Below, piece after piece: positions 60,946 through 64,000 of a stretch of DNA of 64,000 nt. The position numbers and the translations under genes are program-made. The DNA comes from an uncultured Olsenella sp. (lineage in GTDB: Bacteria; Actinomycetota; Coriobacteriia; Coriobacteriales; Atopobiaceae). Position 1 is the stretch's first letter; every line of letters begins with the position of its first letter. Location: the NCBI GenBank assembly GCA_900314495.1, contig OMVJ01000001.1:124001-188000 (forward strand), read 5' to 3'. The notes beneath the pieces were generated by a model. It saw nothing but the letters and a program-made list of their open reading frames with translations. It did no database searches and was not told where the DNA came from.

Positions 60946-61143
60946 CTAGAGGTGCACAATCACACCATCATATGGAGTCGCACCAACCAATTGCAGCGCC
61001 TGATCGACACCGCTCTTGTACAACGCATAGCTCTCCCTCGCCTCCTCGGGAGCGCTATCGGTCAACTCATACCGATACGAGTTGCTCACCTTTCGGTACC
61101 AGCTCTTATCCTTCTTCCAGTAAATCATCTCTGGACGAATCAC
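60946..61143 (-). CDS. Small protein following the zincin-fused head protein
   Basis: A 65-residue protein. GTG 61143 overlaps the stop codon of the head gene and has GGAGGGGA upstream, so the two are translationally coupled. The sequence RPEMIYWKKDKSWYRKVSNSY, then acidic helix and VDQALQLVGATPYDGVIVHL, has no known family. Its tight coupling to a gene with a toxin-like C-terminal domain makes an immunity role conceivable; this is inference only. Confidence 0.55.
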   Translation of the reverse strand: MIRPEMIYWKKDKSWYRKVSNSYRYELTDSAPEEARESYALYKSGVDQALQLVGATPYDGVIVHL

Positions 61144-62510
61144 TGCACTCCCCTCCTTCCGAGGAACGTCTCCATGGCACGGCCATATATGTTCGGTTTC
61201 CCACATGCCATATTAGCGAAACACTCGGCAAAGAAGTCATGTGGGTTGTCATTTGCATACCTGGAAAGCGTGTCTCCGTGTGCGCCACCTTCACTGGTCA
61301 CAATTTGTAGTATCTCCGCCTTGCATCTGTCTGCGAAAACGTCGTAGTCATCCTCTGTATATGCTGCATTTTCTTTGCGCAGCAGTTCTATCTGGACAAT
61401 GTGACCATACTCATGCGCGGCGGGGTAATTCTTCGCGCCAGTCTTTGAGGCCGGCATGTAGAATCCCGACCGTATGTCCGCCACCACCTTGTTCTTGAAG
61501 CTTGCCTTGTCGGCGAATGATTGCGAGTCGAGAGTAATGGCATACTTACCGTTGCCATTACCTACTGTGTTCGCCACTCCAGCTATGGGTGCGGACCTTA
61601 TAACCACCTTGCCGGTCATGTCCCCCGTGATGGGGGCCATCCTCTCACAGAGCGTGTCGAGCATCTTCGTCTGCGCGTTGACCAGGCTTGGTGACAGACC
61701 GGTGAACGTCTTAGCGTCGACTGCTTCGGGACCAAGCGCGCGCGAGCTGCGCAGGTACTCAACGGACGGGCTGCCCCCGTACCCCTCGTACTCCTGGGGC
61801 ACGTACCAGCCCACGCGCTCGCCGTCGTGGCCGCCCTCGCGGCCGGGCGCGGCGTCGATGCCGGCCGTGGCGTTGGGGTGCGAGTCCACGATGGCGCGCT
61901 TCTGGGCCCGCCACTCCTCGTCGGAGAGCTCGCCGGCGTCGTGCCTGGCGTCGGCCGTGGCCATCTCCTTCCAGGTGTCGTACTGCTCGGCAAGGTCCAC
62001 GCCCTCGACGGTGGTGGACCCGTGCACGCCCGCCACTATGAGGCAGTTGCAGCCCCTGTGGTCGGCGTGGCCCGCGGACTGCTCGGAGCGGTACGCGAAG
62101 CCGCGCGAGGCGAGCATCATGCAGTACGTGCAGGTCTCGGCCCCCGTGGGCACGCGCGCGTACGCGATGTCGCCCGCGTGGAGGGACGACCTCCTGCCGC
62201 GCCGCGGGTTCCGGGTGCCGCCCCGCGAGCTCCCGTAGAAGGCGGTGGCCTGCGCGAGGGGCCCGTACCTGCGGTTGGCCTGCGCGGTGCCCAGGCCGCC
62301 CGGCGTGTAGTAGCGGCTATCCCGCTCGCAGTTGTGGATCGTGGTGCGGTTGGCCTGCCGGCGCGCGTAGTACTCCGCGGCGTCGTCCATGGCGTCGAGG
62401 AAGGCGGCCTCGTCGCCGTCCAGCCACTTGCGCAGCTGGTAGCGCACGGCCCGCTCCACGTCGGCGCGGGTGGACTCGGTCACCGGCTCGGCGTTGGGCA
62501 GGTCCAGCCC
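61140..62510 (-). pseudogene. Phage minor head protein with C-terminal HEYGH metallopeptidase-like domain, 5'-truncated
   Basis: The frame is open from the edge of a repeat (about 62510) to 61140; GTG 62483 is the first plausible start and gives 447 residues. The N-terminal two thirds are a phage minor capsid/head-morphogenesis protein: FLDAMDDAAEYYARRQANRTTIHN, the CxxC part TGAETCTYCMMLASRGFAYRSE and DHRGCNCLIV. After about residue 260 a new domain begins, with AAHEYGHIVQIELL (HExxH zinc motif, about residue 356) and a downstream DFFAECFANM (a likely third ligand Glu). A zincin fused to a head protein would be injected or displayed with the phage particle. The coding sequence seems to continue upstream (ALDLP-like residues), so the true start is lost. 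Confidence 0.65.
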
Positions 62511-62561
62511 CTCCGCACAAGTTGGACCAGACTGTGGCCCGAGTGACGCTCGAGCACCCAG

Positions 62562-62653
62562 AAAACCGCCACACCTTTGCCACTATTAGTACCGAATTTG
62601 ATTTTCCCAACTGGCCTTTTGCTATGCTGCAGCTCGAAGGTGTGGCGGTTTTT
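62562..62653. repeat. Palindromic element family P2, stem type A, copy 2
   Basis: Arms AAAACCGCCACACCTT and AAGGTGTGGCGGTTTT; on the minus strand the interior reads GCAAAAGGCCAGTTG (62622-62608). It marks the right edge of the phage remnant. The arm changes relative to 13079-13169 (CGCCACA for CGTCGCA) are matched on both sides. Confidence 0.75.
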
Positions 62654-63171
62654 CCGGCCTCGCGCTCCACGGAGTCCGGAGAAACAGCAGGTCAGAGGCA
62701 CCGAAATCCAGTGGTGTATTCGTCGCATGCAGCAGAGGCACCGGAAGAGCCGCAGCTCAGAGGGGGGTATTTTCTGGGCTCGATTGCCCACCGTGGCAGA
62801 AGGGCACCTCTTCCCTCACGTTTCTCCAAGGGCAATTGGGGCGACGGCGGTATTTGGAAGGCGCAGGAGGCCCCTGAGCGGGCACCGTTTCACGAGGTGT
62901 GCAGGAGCATCGTTGACCTTGGCATCGCCGACGCACCACTCCAATCAATCCGCCGTTCTGATCATTACGTTCGAGCAAACTTTGATATCGCCGATTTGCC
63001 CGCTGCGGAGAGTGTAAATGGCCGTTTAGCGCGTGAATCGACGTCATCAATTCTTGAATGAACGTAACGAAGTTGGCAGATTGACGGATTGATGGCAAAC
63101 CAGCGGACTGATGGCCAGCCGGCGGACTCATCCTGTACCGCGAAGCGCAACAGCGGCACCCCAAACAGCGA
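62654..63171. other. Intergenic region beside rpoD
   Basis: No gene is supported. The part at 62755-62815 resembles 13270-13330. At 63081-63130 a degenerate tandem repeat reads GGATTGATGGC, GGACTGATGGC and GGCGGACTCAT. Nothing else recognisable. Confidence 0.5.
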
Positions 63172-63205
63172 AGCGGGGCCGCCCAACCTGGGGCAGCCCC
63201 GCTGT
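63172..63205 (-). terminator. Terminator of rpoD
   Basis: AGCGGGGCTGCCCC and GGGCGGCCCCGCT arms on the minus strand, followed by TCGCTGTTTGG. It lies just beyond the rpoD stop codon. Confidence 0.6.
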
Positions 63206-63228
63206 ACACTGCTATGAACCGGCAGACC

Positions 63229-64000
<772 letters not shown>

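Overview
The window is GC-rich (roughly 60-65 percent by eye) and reads as a chromosomal segment of an anaerobic Coriobacteriia-type actinobacterium (Olsenella / Atopobiaceae / Collinsella-like). Reasons: an Rnf complex in the order C-D-G-E-A-B next to ApbE, NusG-domain-II and Gx-transporter genes; PTS sugar uptake; a BspA-like leucine-rich-repeat surface protein with DUF5648-like repeats; and many small palindromic intergenic repeats. The species is inferred from gene content only.

Layout. 1-8260: a minus-strand defence cassette (PLD/SNF2 helicase, DUF4391 protein, an unknown 422-residue protein, a type III Mod methyltransferase and the start of Res). mod is broken by a 363-bp insertion exactly in its catalytic DPPY motif. 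8420-11000: two intact and one decayed copy of what looks like an undescribed type I toxin-antitoxin family. Each intact copy has a 52-residue amphipathic peptide gene convergent with an ~80-nt RNA that carries a 12-13-nt loop complementary to the toxin start region. A 413-residue orphan gene lies between the two intact copies. 11151-12952: sce7726-family protein, paired palindromic repeats, aldo/keto reductase. 13625-21728: branched-chain amino-acid block (ilvA, a DUF815 ATPase, ilvD, ilvC, ilvN, ilvB) with an Ile/Leu/Val-rich leader peptide and terminator ahead of ilvB. 22160-28140: small metabolic genes (ChbG-like deacetylase, DUF362, BASS transporter, DUF7000, ADP-ribosylglycohydrolase, acylphosphatase, DUF1287).

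28341-35036: a beta-glycoside locus (frameshifted GH43, PTS EIIBC, GH3, SGNH esterase, convergent AraC regulator). 35304-38205: trkA-trkH potassium uptake. 38678-41623: TM1266-like regulator, amidohydrolase, second aldo/keto reductase. 41645-44483: queF and a queuosine-precursor transporter behind a possible preQ1-type attenuator, then a uracil permease. 44626-45902: two identical tRNA-Asn genes in inverted orientation, each with its own promoter and terminator. 46831-55114: apbE/Gx/NusG-II genes divergent from rnfCDGEAB. 55243-59122: zinc-ribbon protein and the 1139-residue repeat surface protein. 59247-59673: SugE/Gdx guanidinium exporter behind a guanidine-III riboswitch. 59744-62510: a phage head-gene remnant bounded on both sides by repeat elements. 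63229-64000: the C-terminal part of the primary sigma factor.

The most unusual content is non-coding: the toxin-antitoxin family with exchangeable recognition loops, a family of about 90-107-bp palindromes that share a central CAAAAGNCCAG motif but carry three different stems, and two further repeat families.
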